This document shows positions 9,280-16,452 of a stretch of DNA of 64,000 nt, piece by piece. A program made the position numbers and the translations under genes. The notes beneath the pieces are model-generated. The model had not been told where the DNA came from. It saw only the letters and a program-made list of their open reading frames with translations, and ran no database searches. Every line of letters starts with the position of its first letter. The first letter of the stretch is position 1. The stretch is from Rhodospirillum sp047263945 (GTDB taxonomy: Bacteria > Pseudomonadota > Alphaproteobacteria > Rhodospirillales > Rhodospirillaceae): contig NZ_JBLAVB010000003.1 in NCBI RefSeq assembly GCF_047263945.1, positions 186,001 to 250,000 of the forward strand, in the 5' to 3' direction.

Positions 9280-9647
9280 TTTATTGTCCGACCTTAAAAT
9301 ATTATAATCTCAGCTCCGGCCAAACCCGCCTTCAGAGCTGACCCAACGTACCGTTTATACCTGAATCGAGTGCAATTTCCCTGTGAAAAGCCACGGCACT
9401 GACGTTACACGCGAAACGGATTGCAATCTAATGCTCCCATGTCTTCGAACGAATCATGCGATCATAGCCTACGGTACTGTTTATAAATAATTCTTTCAAA
9501 ACCCGCCTGATACCTTTGCTTGAGCAGATGTGTGGGATGCCCTAAAGGGGGAGGCATGGAGGGGGGCATCACGGTGTCCTCATCACTCTGTCTGAACCAA
9601 ACCAACCGTAGCCGTCCCCCGGATGGCGTCGCCGGAGAAGGAATCCG
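9280..9647. promoter_or_regulatory. Divergent promoter region between the BY-kinase and the glycosyltransferase
   Basis: This 368-bp region is AT-richer than its neighbours and lies between divergent genes. On the minus strand a perfect TATAAT occupies 9301-9306, 21 bases before the BY-kinase ATG, but no good -35 hexamer was found at the expected spacing. No convincing plus-strand promoter for the glycosyltransferase was recognised. No coding potential is apparent. Confidence 0.4.
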
Positions 9648-10844
9648 ATGAGGATTGTGGTACATGACTACGCGGGGCATGCATTTCCTCTGGATCTGTC
9701 ACGCTGGCTCGCCACCCAGGGTCACCAAGTCCTCCATCTGTATTCCCAAGATGTTGAGGCCCCTCGAGGACCTGTGTCTCACACGGCTGACATGCCGCGG
9801 TCATTTGCCATAGAAGGCCTTTCAAGGGGGCGGCCCATGCCTAAATATGCGCCCCTCCGCCGATGGCGCTGGGAAAAGGCCTACGGTCGCCTCCTGGCAA
9901 AGCGGGTGCGGGCCTATGCACCGGATGTCATTCTCTCCACCAATACCTCTCCTCTCGTGCAAGCCGCCCTCGAACGGCGCCTTACCGGAAGCGGAATTCG
10001 ACTCATCTGTTGGGTGCAGGATATTTTTACGCCTGGAGTAGAGCGCTTCCTCCAGGCGTGGCCCACCCTGGTGACCCGACTGGTTCGCGCCCGCGTTGCC
10101 CACCTGGAATTCGGTGTTATGCGTCGGTCTGCGGGCATTATCGTCATCTCACCAGATTTCCAGCGGGTCTTGGCAACAAGGGGTGTGGATCATCCGAACA
10201 CGGCCGTTATTGAGAATTGGTTTCCAACAACCCTGCCTATGGTCGGGGTCCGCCCGACGTCATGGGAAAGGGAAGTGGGGTTGGAGGGGCGTTTCATCTA
10301 TCTGTACGCAGGAACGCTCGGCTTGAAGCATGACCCCAGCCTGCTCATTGCCTTAGCCCGTGGCCGTGCCCACGAGGCGAATGACGCCATTGTTGTGGTC
10401 GCTAACGGTCCGGGAATGTCCATGCTCGAACAGGCAAAAAGGGCGGAGGGCCTCTCCAATCTCCACCTTTTTCCGCTTCAGCCACATGAAAGATTGCCTG
10501 ACGTCTTTGGGGCTGCGGACATCATGCTGGTGCTCTTGGAGCCCTTCGCAGGGATGCTATCGGTTCCTTCCAAGGTCTATGCGGCATTCGCCGCCGGCCG
10601 CCCGGTTCTGGGAGCCATGCCGACGGACAACTTAGCTCGCCGACTCGTTCAGGACATTGGTGCTGGCATTTGTGTTTCTCCAGGTGACAGTCAGGCCTTT
10701 ATAGAAGCAGCGACCCAGCTGCGCATGGATTCGGAAATGCGCAACGCACAGGCAAAGCGATCCGCAGCCTACGCTGCAGCGACCAACGACATGGCAAAAA
10801 TAGGCCCGAAATTCCTATCCATCATCGAGAAAGCGATCGCATAA
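9648..10844 (+). CDS. Glycosyltransferase, GT4-like (WcaI-type)
   Basis: The 398-residue product has a GT-B fold: an N-terminal acceptor domain (MRIVVHDYAGHAFPLDLSRW, with YAPDVILSTNTSP) and a C-terminal donor domain. The latter has FIYLYAGTLGLKHDPSLL, the LFPLQPHERLPDVFGAADIM stretch, and the SVPSKVYAAFAAGRPVLG loop typical of GT4 enzymes. It resembles the colanic-acid WcaI group. It would add a sugar to a lipid-linked repeat unit on the cytoplasmic membrane face. It is the only glycosyltransferase in the cluster, so other exopolysaccharide genes must be elsewhere. Confidence 0.85.
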   Translation: MRIVVHDYAGHAFPLDLSRWLATQGHQVLHLYSQDVEAPRGPVSHTADMPRSFAIEGLSRGRPMPKYAPLRRWRWEKAYGRLLAKRVRAYAPDVILSTNTSPLVQAALERRLTGSGIRLICWVQDIFTPGVERFLQAWPTLVTRLVRARVAHLEFGVMRRSAGIIVISPDFQRVLATRGVDHPNTAVIENWFPTTLPMVGVRPTSWEREVGLEGRFIYLYAGTLGLKHDPSLLIALARGRAHEANDAIVVVANGPGMSMLEQAKRAEGLSNLHLFPLQPHERLPDVFGAADIMLVLLEPFAGMLSVPSKVYAAFAAGRPVLGAMPTDNLARRLVQDIGAGICVSPGDSQAFIEAATQLRMDSEMRNAQAKRSAAYAAATNDMAKIGPKFLSIIEKAIA

Positions 10845-11020
10845 ACCAGTCGTAACGCGACCAGACAGAATACCAAAGTGAAGTGACTTTGCCTCGCCGC
10901 ACAGGAGACGACAGTGTCTCGTGTTTTTTGGGTGATAGCCCAAGCCCATTTGGGGGAAAACGCCACCTGTCGTGTACCGTGGCCTCGCCGTACTTTGGAA
11001 GCAGCCCCTTTGGAAACCGG

Positions 11021-11070
11021 TGAACGTAAGAAAAGCGGCGTGGGTTTCAGCCCGCTCCGTTTGGTATAAG
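11021..11070 (-). repeat. 50-nt dispersed repeat, degenerate terminator copy
   Basis: Read on the minus strand, this segment matches 13647-13696 (plus strand) without gaps at 43 of 50 positions, including CCACGCCGCTTTTCTT near the end. The hairpin here has lost pairing compared with the other copy, but the T-rich tail remains. It lies downstream of the leftward Wza-type gene and could still end its transcript. Confidence 0.65.
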
Positions 11071-11215
11071 TTGCTACGCGTCGCTCCATAAGTGAGGCGC
11101 GATGGACAGGCCTTCCGCATGGTATTCTCTGAGAACTGTCACCGAGGAACGAAAAATATGCCTTCACGGTCAGAGTCCAAGGCTCGGTATAAACACAGTT
11201 GCTAGAGCGTTCCGA

Positions 11216-11250
11216 GATCAAGTTGGGCCACTCCTTGGCCCAACTTGATC
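11216..11250. terminator. 15-bp perfect palindrome downstream of the Wza-type gene
   Basis: GATCAAGTTGGGCCA (11216-11230) and its exact reverse complement (11236-11250) flank a CTCCT loop, 11 bases beyond the Wza-type stop codon. There is no T-run. The preceding CTAGAGCGTTCCG is typical of a repeat family seen in many alphaproteobacterial genomes. Transcript termination or 3'-end protection is likely but inferred. Confidence 0.5.
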
Positions 11251-11260
11251 CTGTTTCACT

Positions 11261-11893
11261 TTAGAAGCGCCGTTCCAGTACTCGAACGATGTCGCCAGGC
11301 AAAATCGGTGTCTTTTCGTTGGCGCGGTAATCAATTTGCGTATCGTTTTCCGTACGCACCAAAACCACATCCCCTTCGATTGCCCGATAGTCATATCCCC
11401 CAGCCCGGGCGATGGCTCCCAGGACTGTCATGCCGGTGTTGTACTCAAACTCGCCGGGCTGACGCACTTCACCGAGCACATAGAAGGGGCGGAAACTCCG
11501 AATCTCCACGCTGACCTGGGGATTGCGCAAATACCCCTGCCTTACCAGCAAGTCGCGGATTCGGACGCTCAACTCATCCGTGGTTATGCCACTTGCCGCG
11601 ACGGAGCCAACAAGGGGCAAGGCCAAGGTACCCGAAGGGTCCACGAAGAAGTCACCCGACAGGTTGGTTTCTCCGAACACGGTGATGCCGACGCGATTCC
11701 CCGGCTCCAACAAATGATTGATGGCAGGGTTTTCGATTTTAGAAGGCGCCTCGCGATCCGGTAAAGAGGGGCCGCCCGTGCAGGAGGCCAAGGCTAAACC
11801 ACAAAGCGCGAGCCCTATGATCCTGCTCCAACGGACGAGGGGGCGAATTTTTAATCCCACGCTGTTTAGCGCTTTAGTTGCAAAATTGATCAT
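11261..11893 (-). CDS. Polysaccharide export lipoprotein (Wza/GumB-type)
   Basis: The 210-residue product begins with a lipoprotein signal whose lipobox LASC places the acylated cysteine at C38. A poly-export domain follows (PGNRVGITVFGETNLSGDF, DPSGTLALPLVGSVAASG) and then an SLBB-like segment (FYVLGEVRQPGEFEYNTGMT). It forms the outer-membrane polysaccharide channel that partners the BY-kinase co-polymerase at 6994-9279. It is short relative to E. coli Wza (about 380 residues) but normal for GumB-like alphaproteobacterial proteins. It is divergent from the beta-barrel gene. Confidence 0.9.
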   Translation of the reverse strand: MINFATKALNSVGLKIRPLVRWSRIIGLALCGLALASCTGGPSLPDREAPSKIENPAINHLLEPGNRVGITVFGETNLSGDFFVDPSGTLALPLVGSVAASGITTDELSVRIRDLLVRQGYLRNPQVSVEIRSFRPFYVLGEVRQPGEFEYNTGMTVLGAIARAGGYDYRAIEGDVVLVRTENDTQIDYRANEKTPILPGDIVRVLERRF

Positions 11894-12272
11894 TTTTCTC
11901 GCACCTTAAGAGGGGTGACGGTGACGCATCCACCGGGGCGCCTGACGTTCATGGTATCGGTTGTGCCGCAACCCGCACATATCGCTGTGTCGAAAGGCTC
12001 CATTTTCATCGTGAAGCCCATAAATCCTGTTGATAACATAGTTATTTACTTGACGTAGTCAAACGGGAAACACTACCGTTTAGGGAGGGGAGGGGGCTTT
12101 CTGGGGTCACTCGGGCTGGGGTCATTCGGGAATGCATGGAGATGAGTGAAGATACAGTGTGGCTCGCCTTCGGTTCCAGAGGTGCTTGAATTGCTCGCTT
12201 ACGGTGTTGGAAAGCGCCGAATCTCCCTAAAAGTTGTATTTGGCTGTTGAACCCAATCGTTTGAGGATGGTG
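11894..12272. promoter_or_regulatory. Divergent region between the Wza-type and beta-barrel genes
   Basis: This 379-bp region holds the probable promoter of the leftward export gene (described separately at 12035-12062). A GAGG at 12263-12266 serves the beta-barrel ATG at 12273. No gene was recognised in it. Confidence 0.45.
12035..12062 (-). promoter_or_regulatory. Candidate sigma-70 promoter with overlapping palindrome for the Wza-type gene
   Basis: On the minus strand TTGACT (12057-12062) and TATGTT (12035-12040) are 16 bases apart. The -35 box is embedded in a perfect 13-base palindrome TTGACGTAGTCAA (12050-12062). This arrangement suggests a repressor or activator operator over the promoter. 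It drives leftward transcription and leaves a leader of about 140 bases. Confidence 0.5.
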
Positions 12273-13601
12273 ATGAAGTTTTGTGAGAACGCATTTCTGC
12301 TTGGTGTCATTGCCTCACTCGCGCTCGGGACGCCTGCCCTGGGGCAGACCTTGGACACATCTCCGACCGATGATGATCGCACGGAGCGCAAAAACAGCGC
12401 CAATATCACACAAGAAACGGCTCCAGCAGGAAAAACCCTGGATAGGGGCAGTCAACTGGATCTAAGCGACTCTTTTCAGCCGAAGGGTGTTGATCTGGGG
12501 TCGTTTGTTCTGTTTCCTGTCTTGGAAATTGGCGAGTCGTATAATAGTAATTTCTATGCTAGTGAAACAAATGAGGAATACGACCTCTCTACAGCGCTGT
12601 CTCCGAGCTTTTATCTAAATTCTAATTTCAATCGACATAGTCTTAGTGTGCTTGGGGATTTTGAATACCTTTTCAATGCACGACATCCCGACGATAACCA
12701 ATTCAATAGTAATGTTAACGTTCATGGTGTCTATGACGTCGATAAAGACAATGATCTCGTCGCTAATATTAGTCACGCCTATTCCCATGAAGATCGGGGC
12801 TCTGCGGATGACGCGGGAGGCGACAAACCAACTCCGACGATGACTACAGGCGTGGACCTTGGATCAAAGCATAAGTTTGGAAAGAATATCCTGGAGCCTC
12901 AGCTTAGCGTAACCCGGTCCGTTTTTTACGATGTGGACACCTCGTCGGGCGTCAGCATCAATAACGATGATCGGGACCGGACAAAGGTCGGGGTCAGCTT
13001 GACCTATTCCCGTGAGCTGTTTCCCGGTTATGCCTGGGTGCTGAAAACGGGTGCCGATACGATTCGGTATGACACGAAACGTGATGACTTTGGATTCAAC
13101 CGGAGCAGTGTGGGGGGCGAGGTTTTGACGGGCGTGGGCATAGAGCTCACGAATGTTATGCGCGGTGACGTGCTCGTTGGATATATGGCAAGAGATTACG
13201 AGGATGGAAATCTGAATGATCCAATGGGCATGGCTGTCCAGGCTTCCATCCATTGGACACCGTCGAAGCTTACGATCATCTCGCCGTCCATAAGCCGTGG
13301 AATGAACGAGACGACGCTCAGTAATGCAGCGTCCATAACCTCCACGACGGCAGCGGTAACCGCGCGCCACGAGTTGGCACGAAACACGGTGGTCGGCTCC
13401 ACAGCGTCGTATAGCTACCGGGAGTTTGATGGTATCGGTCGACAGGACAATATTTACGAAATTACAGGTCAAGTGACCCACGCCTTTACCCCAGAAACCT
13501 ATCTGCGTCTTGATGCCGGTTTCAAAAAGCGGGATTCAAACGCAAGGGATTCAAGCTATGACCAAGGTGTTGTCAGCCTGACCTTAGGCTTGCGTATGTA
13601 A
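12273..13601 (+). CDS. Outer-membrane beta-barrel protein (BBP2-like) of the exopolysaccharide cluster
   Basis: The 442-residue product has a signal peptide (MKFCENAFLLGVIASLALG, cleavage after ALGQ). A 60-residue polar linker follows, and then alternating amphipathic strands typical of a large beta-barrel, ending in aromatic and hydrophobic strands (VVSLTLGLRM). Proteins of this type often accompany alphaproteobacterial exopolysaccharide loci and may form an alternative outer-membrane exit. The ATG at 12273 was chosen because GAGG lies six bases upstream; ATG 12267 is also in frame. Base composition is markedly AT-richer than neighbouring genes, which suggests transfer or relaxed selection. 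The last strand is followed by a strong terminator. Confidence 0.75.
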   Translation: MKFCENAFLLGVIASLALGTPALGQTLDTSPTDDDRTERKNSANITQETAPAGKTLDRGSQLDLSDSFQPKGVDLGSFVLFPVLEIGESYNSNFYASETNEEYDLSTALSPSFYLNSNFNRHSLSVLGDFEYLFNARHPDDNQFNSNVNVHGVYDVDKDNDLVANISHAYSHEDRGSADDAGGDKPTPTMTTGVDLGSKHKFGKNILEPQLSVTRSVFYDVDTSSGVSINNDDRDRTKVGVSLTYSRELFPGYAWVLKTGADTIRYDTKRDDFGFNRSSVGGEVLTGVGIELTNVMRGDVLVGYMARDYEDGNLNDPMGMAVQASIHWTPSKLTIISPSISRGMNETTLSNAASITSTTAAVTARHELARNTVVGSTASYSYREFDGIGRQDNIYEITGQVTHAFTPETYLRLDAGFKKRDSNARDSSYDQGVVSLTLGLRM

Positions 13602-13646
13602 GCCGCTGAATCTTTTGACCGCATCGGTATACTGGTGAGGGCTGAG

Positions 13647-13696
13647 CTTATACTAAGCGGCGTGGGGTGAACCCCACGCCGCTTTTCTTGCGTTCA
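13647..13696 (+). terminator. Rho-independent terminator within a 50-nt dispersed repeat
   Basis: AAGCGGCGTGGGGT (13655-13668) pairs perfectly over 14 bp with 13671-13684 and is followed by TTCTT. It lies 46 bases after the beta-barrel stop. The same 50-nt unit occurs inverted at 11021-11070. Confidence 0.85.
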
Positions 13697-13786
13697 ATTG
13701 CCAAGCAGGCTTTTACGGACCAGAAGGCGCGGCGGCCAACGGTGCACGACAGTGGGTGAGGGCCCGTCACGGGGCTTTGCCCCGTC

Positions 13787-13843
13787 CCCCCCCTCTTTGG
13801 CGAGTCTGGGGCGAAAGGCCCCAGACTCGCCAAAGAGGGGGGG
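13787..13843. repeat. 26-bp perfect palindrome with a GAAAG loop
   Basis: Bases 13787-13812 pair with 13818-13843 without mismatch around GAAAG. The core TCTGGGGC/GCCCCAGA matches the smaller palindrome at 6189-6218. The sequence is symmetrical in DNA and would fold into an extremely stable RNA hairpin. It belongs to a CTGGGG-type intergenic repeat family, probably mobilised as a REP-like element. Confidence 0.75.
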
Positions 13844-14000
13844 ACAAAAGAAGCTGCCCTCAGACTCGGTAAAGCTTCAGGCTCGGCTTACATTCATTCG
13901 GATGGGCGATCGGTTCCCCCTTGGGCTTGCCTTTATCCCGCCCCAAGGGGGATGGTAAGTTTATCTGGCTTGCATTCTGACCCTTGGACAGGAGACCTCA

Positions 14001-14669
14001 ATGGCCCGCTTTGTTCCGCTTCCTTCTTTTGCCACGACCCTTTGCCTTTTGGTCGTTCTGGGCTTGGGCCTGGGGGGATCCGGCTTGGCCCAGGCTCAGC
14101 AGGGGAGCCGGGTGGATGCCTGCGCTTCGGCCCATGCGGGATGTGTGAACGCCTGTGATGTGTTGGAGAGCGACGACGCGGGCAAGGCGGGCTGTTCGGC
14201 CCGCTGTGCCGCAGACCGCGCGGTCTGCGAGGCTGGCAAGGGCCTGGATGCGCTCACCGAGCAGACGGACCGCATCAAAGGGTTCCTGGATGGCTTGACC
14301 AAGGGCGCCGACGGTCGGGCTGATGCCGCACCCAGCGGGGCGGATTGCGATGCGCAACAGGAATCCTGCTCCCTGGATTGCCGGTTGCGCTACTACAATG
14401 ACGAAGGTGCGTTGGCGGGCTGTGCCAGTCGCTGCATGGCTGACAACGCCGTCTGTCAGGCTCAATCGGAATTGCAGGCCGCTGCCCCCAAGGTGCAGAA
14501 GGAAGTGGACCGGTGGACCCGCTTCCTGGAGGGGTTTCTGGACCGGAAGGGCGCTTCCGACGCCCCCACCGGTCCGGCTCCGGGTGAAGAGCCGTCCCCT
14601 AAATCCCGGCCCGCTCCCAGTGGTCCGAACGGGTCTTCCCCTCCTCCTCGGGGTGATTTGGATATTTAA
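14001..14669 (+). CDS. Secreted protein with two symmetric six-cysteine repeats, function unknown
   Basis: The 222-residue product has a signal peptide (residues 1-32, cleavage after AQA). Two copies of a cysteine repeat follow: C-x6-C-x3-C-x12-C-x3-C-x6-C at about residues 40-75, and the same with x13 at about 113-150. Each repeat is nearly mirror-symmetric in spacing, which fits a helical hairpin held by disulfides. The C-terminal 45 residues are Pro/Ser/Gly-rich and probably disordered. It likely acts in the periplasm or outside the cell. No characterised family was recognised. Its neighbour is glutathione reductase, but they are not obviously an operon. Confidence 0.75.
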   Translation: MARFVPLPSFATTLCLLVVLGLGLGGSGLAQAQQGSRVDACASAHAGCVNACDVLESDDAGKAGCSARCAADRAVCEAGKGLDALTEQTDRIKGFLDGLTKGADGRADAAPSGADCDAQQESCSLDCRLRYYNDEGALAGCASRCMADNAVCQAQSELQAAAPKVQKEVDRWTRFLEGFLDRKGASDAPTGPAPGEEPSPKSRPAPSGPNGSSPPPRGDLDI

Positions 14670-14762
14670 GGGGCCCGCCTGCCCTTTCCCGACGGGCAAG
14701 CCTCCCTTATGTTAGACGCCCTGCTTACCCCTGATCCGATCCCCTGTGAGAGAGAGCTTCCC

Positions 14763-16118
14763 ATGGCCCAGTACGACTATGACCTTGTCACCATTGGCGC
14801 GGGTTCCGGCGGTGTGCGCGCCTCCCGTCTGGCGGGATCCTATGGGGCCCGGGTGGCGGTGGTGGAAAGCAGCCGAATCGGCGGTACCTGTGTCATGCGC
14901 GGCTGCGTGCCCAAAAAGCTGCTGGTCTATGGGGCCCATTTCGCCCACGACCTGGAAGACGCCGCCGGATATGGCTGGACCGTTGGTGATGTCGGCTTTG
15001 ACTGGCCCTCGCTGATCACCGCCAAGAATCGGGAGTTGGACAGGCTGGAGGGCATCTATCGCAGCATCCTGAAGAACAGCAAGGTCACTCTGTTGGAAGG
15101 CCGGGGCAGCTTGGTTGACGCCCATACGGTGGAGGTCAATGGCAAGCGGGTGACGGCAGAGCGGATCCTGATAGGCGTGGGCGGCTGGCCCTCCATGCCC
15201 GCGATTCCGGGGATCGAGCATGCCATCACCTCCAACGAGGCCTTGGATTTGATGAGTCTGCCCAAGCGGGTGGTAATCGTTGGGGGCGGCTTCATCGCCG
15301 TGGAGTTCGCCGGGATCTTTAATGCACTCGGCGCGGAGGTCTCTTTGATCATCCGCAAGGATCGGATCCTGCGGGGCTTCGATGACGACATCCGCGACAC
15401 CCTGGGCGAAGAGTTGAAGAAAAGCGGTATCAAGATCCTCGACGGGACGGTGATCACCCAAATCGACAAACGCAACGATGGATCCTACCTGCTCAAGCGC
15501 ACTCCGGGCGAAGACCTGGAGGCGGATCTGGTCATGTATGCCACGGGTCGGGCGCCAAACACGGCGAAGCTGGGTCTGGAAGCGGCGGGTGTGAAAACCA
15601 ATCCGAACGGGTCCATCCCCGTCGACGAATGGAACCGCACCAATGTGGAGAATATCTTCGCCATAGGCGACGTGACCGACCGCATCCAGTTGACCCCGGT
15701 GGCCCTGAATGAGGGGCTGAACTTCGCCGAGACCTTCTACAACAACAATCCCCGTAAAATGGACTACGAGAACGTGGCCAGTGCCGTGTTCTCCATGCCG
15801 CCTGTGGGCACGGTGGGGTTGACGGAAGAGCAGGCGCGCAAGCGGGGCCCCGTGAAAATCTTCCGCTCCCGCTTCCGGCCCATGAAGTACACCCTGTCCG
15901 GTCGGGACGAGAAAACCATGATGAAGATCATCGTGGACGCCGAGACGGATCGGGTCCTGGGCTGCCACATGGTGGGCGTGGATGGGCCGGAGATCGTCCA
16001 GGGTCTGGCCGTGGCCCTGAAGTGCGGAGCGACCAAGGCCCAATTCGATGCGACCGTGGGCATTCACCCCACCGCCGCCGAAGAATTCGTCACCATGCGG
16101 GAGCCGGTGGCGGAGTAG
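14763..16118 (+). CDS. gor: Glutathione-disulfide reductase
   Basis: The 451-residue flavoprotein reduces glutathione disulfide with NADPH in the cytoplasm. It has the FAD motif VTIGAGSGGVRASRLAG, the redox-active pair C43-x4-C48 (GGTCVMRGCVPKKL), the NADPH-binding motif VVIVGGGFIAVEFAG followed by IIRKDRIL (basic residues for the 2'-phosphate), and the C-terminal active-site HPTAAEEF. Length matches the bacterial/plant type. The ATG at 14763 follows a GAGAGAG purine run; an upstream in-frame ATG at 14709 adds 18 residues unlike the family. Confidence 0.93.
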   Translation: MAQYDYDLVTIGAGSGGVRASRLAGSYGARVAVVESSRIGGTCVMRGCVPKKLLVYGAHFAHDLEDAAGYGWTVGDVGFDWPSLITAKNRELDRLEGIYRSILKNSKVTLLEGRGSLVDAHTVEVNGKRVTAERILIGVGGWPSMPAIPGIEHAITSNEALDLMSLPKRVVIVGGGFIAVEFAGIFNALGAEVSLIIRKDRILRGFDDDIRDTLGEELKKSGIKILDGTVITQIDKRNDGSYLLKRTPGEDLEADLVMYATGRAPNTAKLGLEAAGVKTNPNGSIPVDEWNRTNVENIFAIGDVTDRIQLTPVALNEGLNFAETFYNNNPRKMDYENVASAVFSMPPVGTVGLTEEQARKRGPVKIFRSRFRPMKYTLSGRDEKTMMKIIVDAETDRVLGCHMVGVDGPEIVQGLAVALKCGATKAQFDATVGIHPTAAEEFVTMREPVAE

Positions 16119-16452
16119 GGGGCTTGCCTGCGGCGTGAGTGATCTGGGACGGCTTGCCCAAGCAAGACGTCCCATCCATCTGCCGCTGGACTGAAGGCTC
16201 TCTTTTGAAATTGCGCATGTCGCACCCGCTGCTTTTTTCCGAGCGACGGAGTGGGGTGTTCTTTTCTCTTTTTGACTGATTTTCGAGGTCATTCTGTCAT
16301 GGGGATTGACCTGTTACCCAGAGCGATTCGTCGCGGTCGGCTTGGTCGCTCCCTTTTTCCCTAGTCATCATGTGCTTGGATTGGCTATATCCATCCTCTT
16401 CCGATAACACCACAGCCCAGAGGGCGGAACGACCCTGTAAGGAAATCGCATC
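16119..16452 (+). promoter_or_regulatory. Intergenic region upstream of DAHP synthase with a candidate promoter at 16272-16300
   Basis: The 334-bp region contains the gor hairpin and a sigma-70-like promoter: TTGACT (16272-16277), a 17-base spacer and TGTCAT (16295-16300). A potential reading frame starting at 16370 (MCLDWLYPSS) contains Trp and Tyr codons but has no early stop and no stem-loop, so a classical attenuator is not supported. No gene was seen. Confidence 0.45.
16145..16174 (+). terminator. Hairpin downstream of gor
   Basis: TGGGACGGCTTG (16145-16156) pairs with CAAGACGTCCCA (16163-16174) with a single mismatch around a 6-base loop, 26 bases past the gor stop. No T-run follows, so termination would be inefficient or Rho-assisted. 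Confidence 0.4.

Larger units (their letters stand above)
10845..11260. other. Intergenic region between convergent genes, holding two repeat elements
   Basis: This 416-bp gap between the glycosyltransferase (+) and the Wza-type gene (-) shows no convincing gene. It carries one copy of a 50-nt repeat at 11021-11070, whose second copy is at 13647-13696, and a 15-bp perfect palindrome at 11216-11250. Both probably act at transcript 3' ends. Confidence 0.5.
13602..14000. other. Repeat-rich intergenic region
   Basis: This 399-bp region contains no convincing gene. It holds a terminator (13647-13696), a 26-bp perfect palindrome (13787-13843), a short GGGGC/GCCCC hairpin just before it, and a 10-bp stem (CCCCCTTGGG at 13916-13925 with CCCAAGGGGG at 13942-13951). 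It appears to be a landing zone for palindromic repeats. Confidence 0.55.
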
